A stretch of 36,322 nucleotides of DNA from Lysobacter antibioticus HS124 (lineage in GTDB: Bacteria; Pseudomonadota; Gammaproteobacteria; Xanthomonadales; Xanthomonadaceae): NCBI RefSeq assembly GCF_000336385.2, contig NZ_HG424492.1:1-36322 (forward strand). Direction: 5' to 3'. This document shows, one piece after another, positions 8,556 through 18,263 of the stretch. Position 1 is the stretch's first letter, and the number at the start of each line of letters is the position of its first letter. The notes below the pieces were generated by a model. The model saw only the letters and a program-made list of their open reading frames with translations. It had not been told where the DNA came from and did no database searches. The position numbers and the translations under genes are program-made.

Positions 8556-8581
8556 GCGACGGCGCCCTCGGGCGCCGTCGC
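8556..8581 (+). terminator. GC-rich terminator hairpin
   Basis: GCGACGGCGCC pairs perfectly with GGCGCCGTCGC around a tight CTC-type loop, 22 bases after the stop of the Tyr/Arg-rich protein. There is no long T run, as is frequent in this GC range. Confidence 0.6.
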
Positions 8582-8761
8582 CGCTTGAGTCGCGGCCGCC
8601 CCACGGCGCGAGCCGACCGCCGGCGCCGGCGGGTGCTAGCCTGCCGCTCGCGGTCCGTCGCCGCGACGCTGCCGTCCCGGAGCCGCTGCCGGCCGCGTTC
8701 CATCCCGAGCTGTCCACTTCGAGCCGTCCACCGACGGTCGTCCACTTCCGCGAGGCCCGCC

Positions 8762-9232
8762 ATGCCGCATTCCAACCATCGTCGTTCGGTTAACCTCCGT
8801 CACCGCCTGGGCCTGGCCGCGGCGCTGGCGCTGGCCGCGACCGCCTTGCCGGGCGCCGCCAGCGCAGGCGGCTCGGTCGATTGCAAGCTCAAGTTCAACA
8901 TGGCCGGCTGGTCGGTGTTCTACAAGACCGCCTCCGGCAACGGCACCATCACCTGCAGCAACGGCCAGAGCATGGCGGTGAAGATCAACGCCAAGGGCGG
9001 CGGGCTGAGCTTCGGCAAGTCGCGCATCGTCAACGGCACCGGCGAGTTCTCCGGCGTGCGCAACATCAGCGAGACCCTGGGCAGCTACGCCAGCGCCGAA
9101 GCGCATGCCGGCGCGGTGCGTTCGAGCAAGGCCCAGGTCATGACCAAGGGCGAGGTTTCGCTGGCCCTGGCCGGCACCGGCCAGGGCTGGGACGTCGGCG
9201 TCGCCTTCGGCAAATTCACGATTTCGCGCTGA
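8762..9232 (+). CDS. Exported conserved protein of unknown function
   Basis: A 156-residue protein with an N-terminal signal peptide (HRLGLAAALALAATALPGAASA, cleavage near residue 36). The mature part is Gly/Ser/Ala-rich and beta-like: VDCKLKFNMAGWSVFYKTASG, then a second Cys in GTITCSNGQ, giving a likely disulfide, then GGGLSFGKSRIVNGTGEF and a conserved C-terminal pattern (TKGEVSLALAGTGQGWDVGVAFGKF). I recognise this as a small conserved periplasmic family but know no function. The ATG at 8762 begins the signal peptide; earlier in-frame codons read as Arg-rich non-coding sequence. Confidence 0.75.
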   Translation: MPHSNHRRSVNLRHRLGLAAALALAATALPGAASAGGSVDCKLKFNMAGWSVFYKTASGNGTITCSNGQSMAVKINAKGGGLSFGKSRIVNGTGEFSGVRNISETLGSYASAEAHAGAVRSSKAQVMTKGEVSLALAGTGQGWDVGVAFGKFTISR

Positions 9233-9288
9233 ACCGCCGCGCCCGGCGGGCGCGGGCGGGACCGGCGCAAGACCTCGGGAGGTCCGCC

Positions 9289-9906
9289 ATGAACCACGCT
9301 TTCAAACGCCGTTTCTTCGCGCTCGCCGCGTCGGTCGCCGCGCTGATCGGCGCCGGCCCCTTGCCCGCGCAGCCAGCCGACAGCGGCTGGAGCCCGCGCA
9401 GCGGCGACGTCTGGGTCGATGCCTGGCTCGGCGACATCAACCGCTACGGCGCCCGCTATCGCGAGCCCTTCGTCGACGAGATGGTGCGCTACTACGGCGC
9501 GCCGCGCGAACTGGTCGGCGACTTGCTAGGCAATCGCGGTTGGACGCCGGGCGACGTCTATTACGCCTGCGCCTTGGCGCAAGTGTTGGGCCGACCCTGT
9601 CGCTACGTGGTCGACGAATGGAACCGCGACCACGCCCAAGGCTGGGGCGCAGTGGCGCAGCGGCTGGGCATCAAGCCGGGTTCGGCCGAGTTCCATCGGC
9701 TCAAGCGCGGCTTCGTGCCGACCTACGACCGCTGGGGCCGGCCGATCACCATCGACCGCGAACTGCGCCGCGACTACCCGAATCGGCCGTATCGCGATTA
9801 CCCGCCGCCCGCGGCGACGGGCAAGGGCCGAGACAAAGCCAAAGACCCGGGCAAGCCGGCCGCCAAGGGCGCCAAGGCGCCGGCCAAGAACGAGCGCCGC
9901 TCCTGA
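9289..9906 (+). CDS. Exported protein with Lys/Ala/Pro-rich tail
   Basis: A 205-residue exported protein of unknown function. Signal peptide MNHAFKRRFFALAASVAALIGAG with a likely cleavage after PLPAQ. A compact middle domain (about 35-150) contains VWVDAWLGDINRYGARYREPFVDEMVRYY, two Cys (YYACALAQVLGRPCRY) and a helical GWGAVAQRLGIKPGSAEF segment. The last 40 residues are a disordered Lys/Ala/Pro/Gly tail (GKGRDKAKDPGKPAAKG). GGGAGGT precedes the ATG. It follows another exported protein by 56 bases in the same direction, so the two may share a transcript. Confidence 0.75.
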   Translation: MNHAFKRRFFALAASVAALIGAGPLPAQPADSGWSPRSGDVWVDAWLGDINRYGARYREPFVDEMVRYYGAPRELVGDLLGNRGWTPGDVYYACALAQVLGRPCRYVVDEWNRDHAQGWGAVAQRLGIKPGSAEFHRLKRGFVPTYDRWGRPITIDRELRRDYPNRPYRDYPPPAATGKGRDKAKDPGKPAAKGAKAPAKNERRS

Positions 9907-9975
9907 CACCGCCGACCGCGCAGGCGGGATGCGCGGTGGTCTCCTGCGCAGCGGCCGGGCGGTTCGCGCCCGGTC

Positions 9976-9981
9976 TATGAT
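9976..9981 (+). promoter_or_regulatory. -10 element TATGAT of a probable leaderless transcript
   Basis: TATGAT lies six bases before the ATG of the acetyltransferase gene and no Shine-Dalgarno is present, so transcription would start at or next to the ATG. Confidence 0.5.
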
Positions 9982-9987
9982 GCGGTC

Positions 9988-10518
9988 ATGAACGACGCAT
10001 CGCCCGGGCCCGGCCCGGCGCCGCTCTCGATCGCCGGCAATGTCCGCGTGGTCGGCTTCGAGCCGCGCTGGCGCGAGGATTTCGCCCGCCTCAACATCGA
10101 ATGGCTGCAGCGCTGGTTCTCGGTCGAACCGATCGACCGCGAAGTGCTCGGCGACCCGGAAACCCATCTGCTCGCCGACGGTGGTCGGATCCTGTTCGCG
10201 GTCGACGACAGCGACCGAGTGCTCGGCACCGTGGCGCTGAAGCGCTACGACGATGGTCTGGTCGAACTGACCAAGATGGCGGTGAAGCCGGCGCTGCGCG
10301 GCGGTGGCATCGGTCGGCAGCTGATCGCAGGCGCGATCGCCGCCTTCCACGACATGGGCGGGCGCGAACTGTTCCTGGAGTCCAGCTCCAAGCTCGGCCC
10401 GGCGCTGCGCCTGTACGAAAGCGTCGGCTTCCGCCACCGCCCGGCGCCGCGGCCGGGCTCGCACTACCGGCGCGCCGACGTGTACATGGTCTGGGAAGCG
10501 GACGCCGCGGGCGATTAG
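9988..10518 (+). CDS. GNAT-family N-acetyltransferase
   Basis: A 176-residue acetyltransferase using acetyl-CoA. The GNAT core is clear: a beta strand VLGTVALKRYDDGLVELTKM, then VKPALRGGGIGRQLI (the R/Q-x-x-G-x-G/A acetyl-CoA pyrophosphate loop), an alpha helix, then LFLESSSKLGPALRLYESVGF, the usual motif B with the helix and Tyr. Substrate unknown. No Shine-Dalgarno is seen and a TATGAT box ends six bases before the ATG, suggesting a leaderless mRNA. Its stop is six bases from the end of the convergent ABC exporter gene. Confidence 0.85.
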   Translation: MNDASPGPGPAPLSIAGNVRVVGFEPRWREDFARLNIEWLQRWFSVEPIDREVLGDPETHLLADGGRILFAVDDSDRVLGTVALKRYDDGLVELTKMAVKPALRGGGIGRQLIAGAIAAFHDMGGRELFLESSSKLGPALRLYESVGFRHRPAPRPGSHYRRADVYMVWEADAAGD

Positions 10519-10523
10519 AGGGA

Positions 10524-12356
<1,833 letters not shown>

Positions 12357-12385
12357 GCGGTCCTGCGGCGGCGAGGGAAGGGCGC

Positions 12386-12416
12386 AGCATAGGACCTCGA
12401 CTGTGCTCGAGGTCAA
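12386..12416 (-). promoter_or_regulatory. MerR/SoxR-type promoter-operator of the ABC exporter
   Basis: On the minus strand, TTGACC (12411-12416) and TATGCT (12386-12391) are separated by 19 bases instead of 17. The perfect inverted repeat GACCTCGA-N6-TCGAGGTC (12393-12414) overlaps the -35 box and fills most of the spacer. The core CCTCGAGCACAGTCGAGG keeps the outer CCTC/GAGG and flanking A/G positions of known SoxR boxes. The predicted start is near 12379, about 23 bases before the ATG. No merR/soxR gene is within the window. Confidence 0.7.
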
Positions 12417-12581
12417 GCGCGGACGCCGCCGGGGTCGAATGCGGCCGGCGGACATGCCATTCTTGGGCCCCGCGGCGACGCCGGGGCAGCCGTTCGCGCC
12501 GTGGTCCGGGGCCGCGGCGCCTCAGCCCCAGCGTTCCAGCCCGCCGTTCAATCCCGCCGTCCAGCAAGGAGCTTCGCAGGC

Positions 12582-13361
12582 ATGAGAGCCGTCGCCGCCG
12601 CCGCCGTATTGGCCGTTTCCGCATTCGCCTCCGCGCCGCAGGCGCGGGCCGCCGATGCCGAGCCGCGGACCCAGTCCTGCTTCCTGCTCTACGATCTCAG
12701 CGCCGGCAACATCGGCCGTCCGCCGACCCAGGCCTGCCAGCGTCAGGTCAGCCCGGCCGCGACGTTCGACATTCCCCATGCCCTGGCCGCGCTCGATGCC
12801 GGCCTGATGAAGGCGACCGCGAGCGGCAACGATCCGGGCGTGGAAAGCCTGCTGCGCTATTCGGCCGACGGTTATTTCATCGGCATCGCCGGCCGCCTCG
12901 GCCCGACCCGCGAGCGCGAGTACCTCAATCGTTTCGGCTACGGCAACGCCGACGTCGGCCGCGGCGCGGGCGCGTTCTGGAACGACGGCGCGCTGAAGAT
13001 TTCGCCGAACGAGCAACTGGGCTTCCTGCAGCGGCTGTTCCGCAGCGAACTGCCGGTCGACCGCCAGGCCATGGCCGAAGTGCGTTCGGCGCTGCGCCAG
13101 CCTGCCGGCGTGGTGGTCGGCTCGTTCGGCGCGGCGCCGTTCGGGCCGATGCCGTGGCGGCACGATCTGATCGTCTCGGCCAAGAGCGGTTCGGTGGTGA
13201 TGCAGGAGAAGAAAGAAGCGGTGCGCTGGCTGGTCGGTCATATCAAGCGCGGCACCCGCCAGATGGTGTTCGTCAGCTGCGTGACCGGGCCGCGCACCCT
13301 GCCGGAGAACGCCGCCGCTGTGCTGGCCAACCACGAGCTGCGCGAGGCGCGGGTGTTCTGA
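12582..13361 (+). CDS. Class D beta-lactamase homologue lacking catalytic residues
   Basis: A 259-residue periplasmic protein (signal peptide to about residue 24) clearly aligned with OXA-type class D beta-lactamases: CFLLYDLSAG near the N-terminus, SPAATFDIPHALAALDAG where OXA enzymes have the S-T-F-K motif, GRLGPTREREYLNRFGYGN carrying the conserved YGN (120-122), FWNDGALKISPNEQLGFLQRLF, and an AKSGS (200-204) in place of KTG. The nucleophile Ser is Ala60 and the carboxylated Lys is Asp63; the S-x-V motif reads S-A-D (94-96). The segment between the first and second motifs is also shorter than in OXA-10. It is therefore predicted not to hydrolyse beta-lactams and may have a binding or sensory role. 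AAGGAG precedes the ATG at 12582. Divergent from the ABC exporter. Confidence 0.8.
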   Translation: MRAVAAAAVLAVSAFASAPQARAADAEPRTQSCFLLYDLSAGNIGRPPTQACQRQVSPAATFDIPHALAALDAGLMKATASGNDPGVESLLRYSADGYFIGIAGRLGPTREREYLNRFGYGNADVGRGAGAFWNDGALKISPNEQLGFLQRLFRSELPVDRQAMAEVRSALRQPAGVVVGSFGAAPFGPMPWRHDLIVSAKSGSVVMQEKKEAVRWLVGHIKRGTRQMVFVSCVTGPRTLPENAAAVLANHELREARVF

Positions 13362-13440
13362 GCCGTGCCGGTTGCGGGGCGGGCCGGCCGCTCGGCGGGT
13401 CGGCTCCGAAGCCGGCGGATCTAGAGGGTGCGCGCCGACG

Positions 13441-15048
<1,608 letters not shown>

Positions 15049-15057
15049 GGGCTATCC

Positions 15058-15086
15058 AAAAGTATAAGTTCGTATCTGAAAGTATA
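15058..15086. promoter_or_regulatory. Candidate RtcR upstream activating sites (direct repeats)
   Basis: AAAGTATA occurs twice (ending at 15066 and 15086), exactly 20 bases apart, that is two helical turns, about 90-120 bases upstream of the rtcB -24 element. This fits enhancer sites for RtcR. On the other strand both repeats read TATACT, so one may instead serve as the rtcR -10 box. Confidence 0.45.
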
Positions 15087-15144
15087 GGAATGCGGCCGGA
15101 TAGAACGCCAATCGATCGATAGGTCTTGCATGAAATATGTTGTT

Positions 15145-15157
15145 AATCAACAGCTTG
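15145..15157 (+). promoter_or_regulatory. IHF binding site
   Basis: AATCAACAGCTTG matches the IHF consensus WATCAANNNNTTR at every specified position. It lies between the direct repeats and the sigma-54 promoter, the usual place for an IHF-induced bend. Confidence 0.65.
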
Positions 15158-15174
15158 TGTTTTATGTCGGCAGG

Positions 15175-15191
15175 TTGGCACGGCGATTGCT
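15175..15191 (+). promoter_or_regulatory. Sigma-54 promoter of rtcBA
   Basis: TTGGCACGGCGATTGCT matches the sigma-54 -24/-12 consensus completely. The start would be near 15202, giving a leader of about 80 bases before rtcB. This agrees with the known RtcR/sigma-54 control of rtcBA in enterobacteria. Confidence 0.9.
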
Positions 15192-15280
15192 CTAGTACAG
15201 GGCAAGTACGGACAGGCAGCATCCCCATCAGGGCTCGCAAGCGCCTGGGCCGGACGCCCGCAACGAAGAGAGCGAACCCC

Positions 15281-16513
15281 ATGAACACCCAGAGCAGCCA
15301 GTACGACGTCATCCATGAGCAGGGCGCGGTGCCGATCAAGCACTGGACCCGCGGCGTGCCGCTGGAAGATGAAGCCCGGCGCCAGTTGCAGAACATCGCC
15401 AAGCTGCCCTTCATTCACCGCTGGGTCGCGGTGATGCCCGACGTGCACCTGGGCAAGGGCGCGACCGTGGGCTCGGTGGTGCCGACCGTGGGCGCGATCG
15501 TGCCGGCGGCGGTCGGGGTCGACATCGGCTGCGGCATGATCGCGGTGCGCACCACCCTGCACGCCGACGACCTGCCGGACCAGTTGGGCCCGCTGCGCGC
15601 GGCGATCGAGAAGGCGGTGCCGCACGGCCGCACCGCCGGCCGCGGCGTGCGCGACAAGGGCGCCTGGGCGAACCCGCCGCAGGCGTCGCTCGACCGCTGG
15701 TCGGCCTTGCACGAGGGCTTCGAGCGCATCGTCGCCAAGCACCCCAGGCTCGAGCGCAGCAACCATTTGAACCACCTCGGCACCCTCGGTACCGGCAATC
15801 ACTTCGTCGAGGTCTGCCTGGACGAGGAGAACCGGGTCTGGTTCATGCTGCACTCCGGTTCGCGCGGCGTCGGCAACGCCATCGGCAGCCATTTCATCGA
15901 GTTGGCCAAGCAGGACATGCGCCGCTGGATGATCAACCTGCCGGACCAGGACTTGGCCTACCTGCCGGAAGGCAGCGACCACTACGCCGACTATGTGTTC
16001 GCGGTCGACTGGGCGCAGCAGTTCGCGCGCAGCAATCGCGAGATCATGATGCGGCACGTGGTCGATGCGGCGCGCCGGGCGATCGACAAGCCGTTCCAGG
16101 CCCAGGCCGAGGCGGTGAACTGCCACCATAACTACGTCAACCGCGAGCATCACTTCGGCAAGGACGTGCTGGTGACCCGCAAGGGCGCGGTGAGCGCGCG
16201 CAAGGGCGAGCTGGGCATCATTCCGGGCAGCATGGGCACGAAGAGCTTCATCGTGCGCGGACTGGGCAACCCGGACAGCTTCCACAGCTGCAGCCACGGC
16301 GCCGGCCGAGTCATGAGCCGCACCGAGGCCAAGAAGCGGATCAGCCTGGAAGAGCACGCCCAGGCCACCGCGCACGTGGAATGCCGCAAGGACGCGGAGG
16401 TGGTGGACGAGTCGCCGGCGGCGTACAAGTCGATCGACGCGGTCATGGCCGCGCAGAGCGACCTGGTCGAGATCGTGCATACCTTGCGCCAGGTGGTGTG
16501 CGTGAAGGGTTGA
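15281..16513 (+). CDS. rtcB: RtcB, 3'-phosphate/5'-OH RNA ligase
   Basis: A 410-residue GTP- and Mn-dependent RNA ligase that joins 2',3'-cyclic phosphate or 3'-phosphate ends to 5'-OH ends in broken tRNA and rRNA. Diagnostic motifs: VGVDIGCGM (metal-binding Asp81 and Cys84), LGTGNHFVEV, LHSGSRGVGN, NCHHNYV, SMGTKSF and SCSHGAGR, whose His339 is the guanylylated residue (His337 in E. coli). Length is normal for the short bacterial type. The ATG at 15281 is preceded by a weak GAAGAG; it is the first gene of the sigma-54-driven rtcBA operon, with rtcA 82 bases downstream. Confidence 0.96.
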   Translation: MNTQSSQYDVIHEQGAVPIKHWTRGVPLEDEARRQLQNIAKLPFIHRWVAVMPDVHLGKGATVGSVVPTVGAIVPAAVGVDIGCGMIAVRTTLHADDLPDQLGPLRAAIEKAVPHGRTAGRGVRDKGAWANPPQASLDRWSALHEGFERIVAKHPRLERSNHLNHLGTLGTGNHFVEVCLDEENRVWFMLHSGSRGVGNAIGSHFIELAKQDMRRWMINLPDQDLAYLPEGSDHYADYVFAVDWAQQFARSNREIMMRHVVDAARRAIDKPFQAQAEAVNCHHNYVNREHHFGKDVLVTRKGAVSARKGELGIIPGSMGTKSFIVRGLGNPDSFHSCSHGAGRVMSRTEAKKRISLEEHAQATAHVECRKDAEVVDESPAAYKSIDAVMAAQSDLVEIVHTLRQVVCVKG

Positions 16514-16568
16514 GCCGGCGCGCCCGGCGCGCGCGGCACGACGAACGACAAGAAGAAACAAGGAGCAA

Positions 16569-16588
16569 GGGCGGCCGGACGGCCGCCC
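16569..16588 (+). repeat. Hairpin between an SD-like AGGAG and the rtcA start
   Basis: GGGCGGCC pairs with GGCCGCCC around GGAC. AGGAG (16561-16565) lies on the far side of it, 30 bases before the rtcA ATG. Folding would bring the two closer, so the hairpin may set rtcA translation. Confidence 0.4.
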
Positions 16589-16595
16589 GGATGCC

Positions 16596-17630
16596 ATGGA
16601 CCGCAAGATGGAAACGATACAAATCAGCGGCATCGAAGGCGGCGGCCAGTTGCTGCGCACCGCCCTGAGCCTGAGCCTGTGCACCGGCACGGCCTTCGAC
16701 ATGCAGCATATCCGCGCCCAGCGCTCGCGCCCGGGCCTGATGCGCCAGCATCTGACCGCGGTCGGCGCGGCGGCGCAGGTCGGCCGCGCCCACGTCGACG
16801 GCGCCCAGCTCGGCGCGACCGAGCTGCGCTTCATTCCGGGCGAAGTGCGTTCCGGCCGCTACCGCTTCTCGATCGGCACCGCCGGTTCGGCGACGCTGGT
16901 GCTGCAGACCGTGCTGCCGGCGCTGTGGCGCTGCGCGGAGCCGTCCGAGCTGAGCATCGAAGGCGGCACCCACAACCCGCTCGCGCCGAGCGCGGACTTC
17001 ATCGCTACGACTTACTTGCCGGCCTTGCGTCGGTTCGGCGTGGAAGTCGACTTCGCTCTGCGCAGCTACGGTTTCTACCCGGCCGGCGGCGGCAGCGTGC
17101 AGGCGCTGGTGCGCCCCTGCGCGCAATTGCAGGTACAGACCTTCGCGCGGCGCGACCCGGCGCCGCGCCTGGAGGCGGCGGTGCTGCTGTCGGCGCTGCA
17201 CGACGAAATCGGCCAGCGCGAGCTGCGCGTGCTCGGCGAACGCTGGGGCCTGGGCGAGGCGCAGCTGCAACTGCGCCGCGTCGCCCAGGCGCACAGCCCG
17301 GCCAACGTGTTGAGTCTGCGCGTCAGCGGCGAGGACCAGCACACCGAGTTGTTCACCGCCTTCGGCGAGCGCGGCGTCAGCGCCGAACAGGTCGCTACCG
17401 GCCTGGCGCGGCAGGTTTCGGCCTACCTGGCTTCGCCGGCCGCGGTCGGCGAGCACCTGTCGGACCAGTTGCTGTTGCCGATGGCCTTGGCCGGCGGCGG
17501 CGAGTTCACCACCGCGGCGATCAGTGCGCACCTGGCGAGCAATGCCCGCCTGATCGAGAAATTCCTGCCGGTGGAGATCGACTGGACGCGCGAGGCCGAG
17601 GATGTCTGGCGAGTGACGGTGCAGTCCTGA
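16596..17630 (+). CDS. rtcA: RtcA, RNA 3'-terminal phosphate cyclase
   Basis: A 344-residue ATP-dependent enzyme converting RNA 3'-phosphate to a 2',3'-cyclic phosphate, a substrate for RtcB repair. Family signatures: GIEGGGQLLRTALSLS at the N-terminus, IRAQRSRPGLMRQHL, GSATLVLQTVLPAL, EGGTHNPLAPSADFI, and the catalytic His region near the C-terminus (GEHLSDQLLLPMAL). Length is normal. ATG 16596 is chosen; a second in-frame ATG is four codons on, and neither has a close Shine-Dalgarno. Second gene of the rtcBA operon; a hairpin terminator follows the stop. Confidence 0.95.
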   Translation: MDRKMETIQISGIEGGGQLLRTALSLSLCTGTAFDMQHIRAQRSRPGLMRQHLTAVGAAAQVGRAHVDGAQLGATELRFIPGEVRSGRYRFSIGTAGSATLVLQTVLPALWRCAEPSELSIEGGTHNPLAPSADFIATTYLPALRRFGVEVDFALRSYGFYPAGGGSVQALVRPCAQLQVQTFARRDPAPRLEAAVLLSALHDEIGQRELRVLGERWGLGEAQLQLRRVAQAHSPANVLSLRVSGEDQHTELFTAFGERGVSAEQVATGLARQVSAYLASPAAVGEHLSDQLLLPMALAGGGEFTTAAISAHLASNARLIEKFLPVEIDWTREAEDVWRVTVQS

Positions 17631-17640
17631 GCGCAATGAA

Positions 17641-17666
17641 GGCGCGGCGGCGTTCGCCGTCGCGCC
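17641..17666. terminator. Bidirectional hairpin between rtcA and the convergent lipoprotein gene
   Basis: GGCGCGGCGGC pairs with GCCGTCGCGCC (one G-T wobble) around GTTC. It starts 11 bases after the rtcA stop and 12 bases beyond the end of the opposite-strand gene. Confidence 0.55.
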
Positions 17667-17677
17667 GGAGCGCGCGG

Positions 17678-18127
17678 TCAAGGCGTGCGCGGCGCCATGC
17701 CGCCGGCCGCCGCGGCCGGGTTGGCGACGCCGGCGCGCAGCCGCACGGCGACGGTGCGGCCGGCGACCGCGGCCGTAGGTTTGTGGGCGATCACCAGGCG
17801 CGCTTTCAGGTAGTCGGCGTACAGCGTGTCGGCGCCTTGCCAGCGCAAGTCGACGCCATAAGCGCTGGCGTTGCGGGTGGCGCCGTGCAGTTCGGCCAGC
17901 GCCGGCGCGGCGCGCCAGTCTGCGCCGTGGGCGACCACCCGGATCCGGTACACGAACGAGGCGGTGGCGCCGGGATTGGCCTCGGTCAGCACCGCATCGG
18001 CGCGCGCGTCGGGCGAAGCGACGCGCGCGACTTCGACATCGGCTGCGGCCGGATCGCGCGCGCAGCCGGCGATCAGCGCCAGCGACAAGGCGGCGACGGC
18101 GGCCCAGCGGCGATGCAGCGTGGTCAT
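17678..18127 (-). CDS. Small lipoprotein of unknown function
   Basis: A 149-residue predicted lipoprotein. Lipobox LIAGC puts the lipidated Cys at residue 22, followed by Ala/Asp, which gives no retention signal I can read with certainty. The mature part has a compact beta-like core: GATASFVYRIRVVAHGADW, then ATRNASAYGVDLRW, then LYADYLKARLVIAHKPTAAVAGRTVAVRLRAGV. I recall similar small proteins with T-S-F-x-Y-x-V and AYGV-LRW motifs in many proteobacteria, function unknown. It lies next to the type 44 toxin gene in the same direction, but a strong terminator separates them. An immunity role is therefore possible but weakly supported. Confidence 0.75.
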   Translation of the reverse strand: MTTLHRRWAAVAALSLALIAGCARDPAAADVEVARVASPDARADAVLTEANPGATASFVYRIRVVAHGADWRAAPALAELHGATRNASAYGVDLRWQGADTLYADYLKARLVIAHKPTAAVAGRTVAVRLRAGVANPAAAAGGMAPRTP

Positions 18128-18211
18128 GGCGAACGGTCTCGGGTGCAGGGCGATGCCGCGCGGCATCGGTGCGGCCAGCATAGAGCACGTGCGGCGCCGC
18201 CGGCGCGAAAC

Positions 18212-18238
18212 GAAAACGCCGGCTGGGCCGGCGTTTTC
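18212..18238 (-). terminator. Intrinsic terminator of the type 44 toxin gene
   Basis: GAAAACGCCGGC pairs perfectly with GCCGGCGTTTTC around TGG. It begins 26 bases after the toxin stop and reads into a TTTT tract on the minus strand, the usual intrinsic form. Confidence 0.8.
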
Positions 18239-18263
18239 GCAACCGATCCGGCCGGCGCTGCGG

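Noticed and set aside
12582-13361. Functional class D beta-lactamase (resistance gene)
   Set aside because: Catalytic Ser and Lys are replaced by Ala60 and Asp63, so an active enzyme is not supported.
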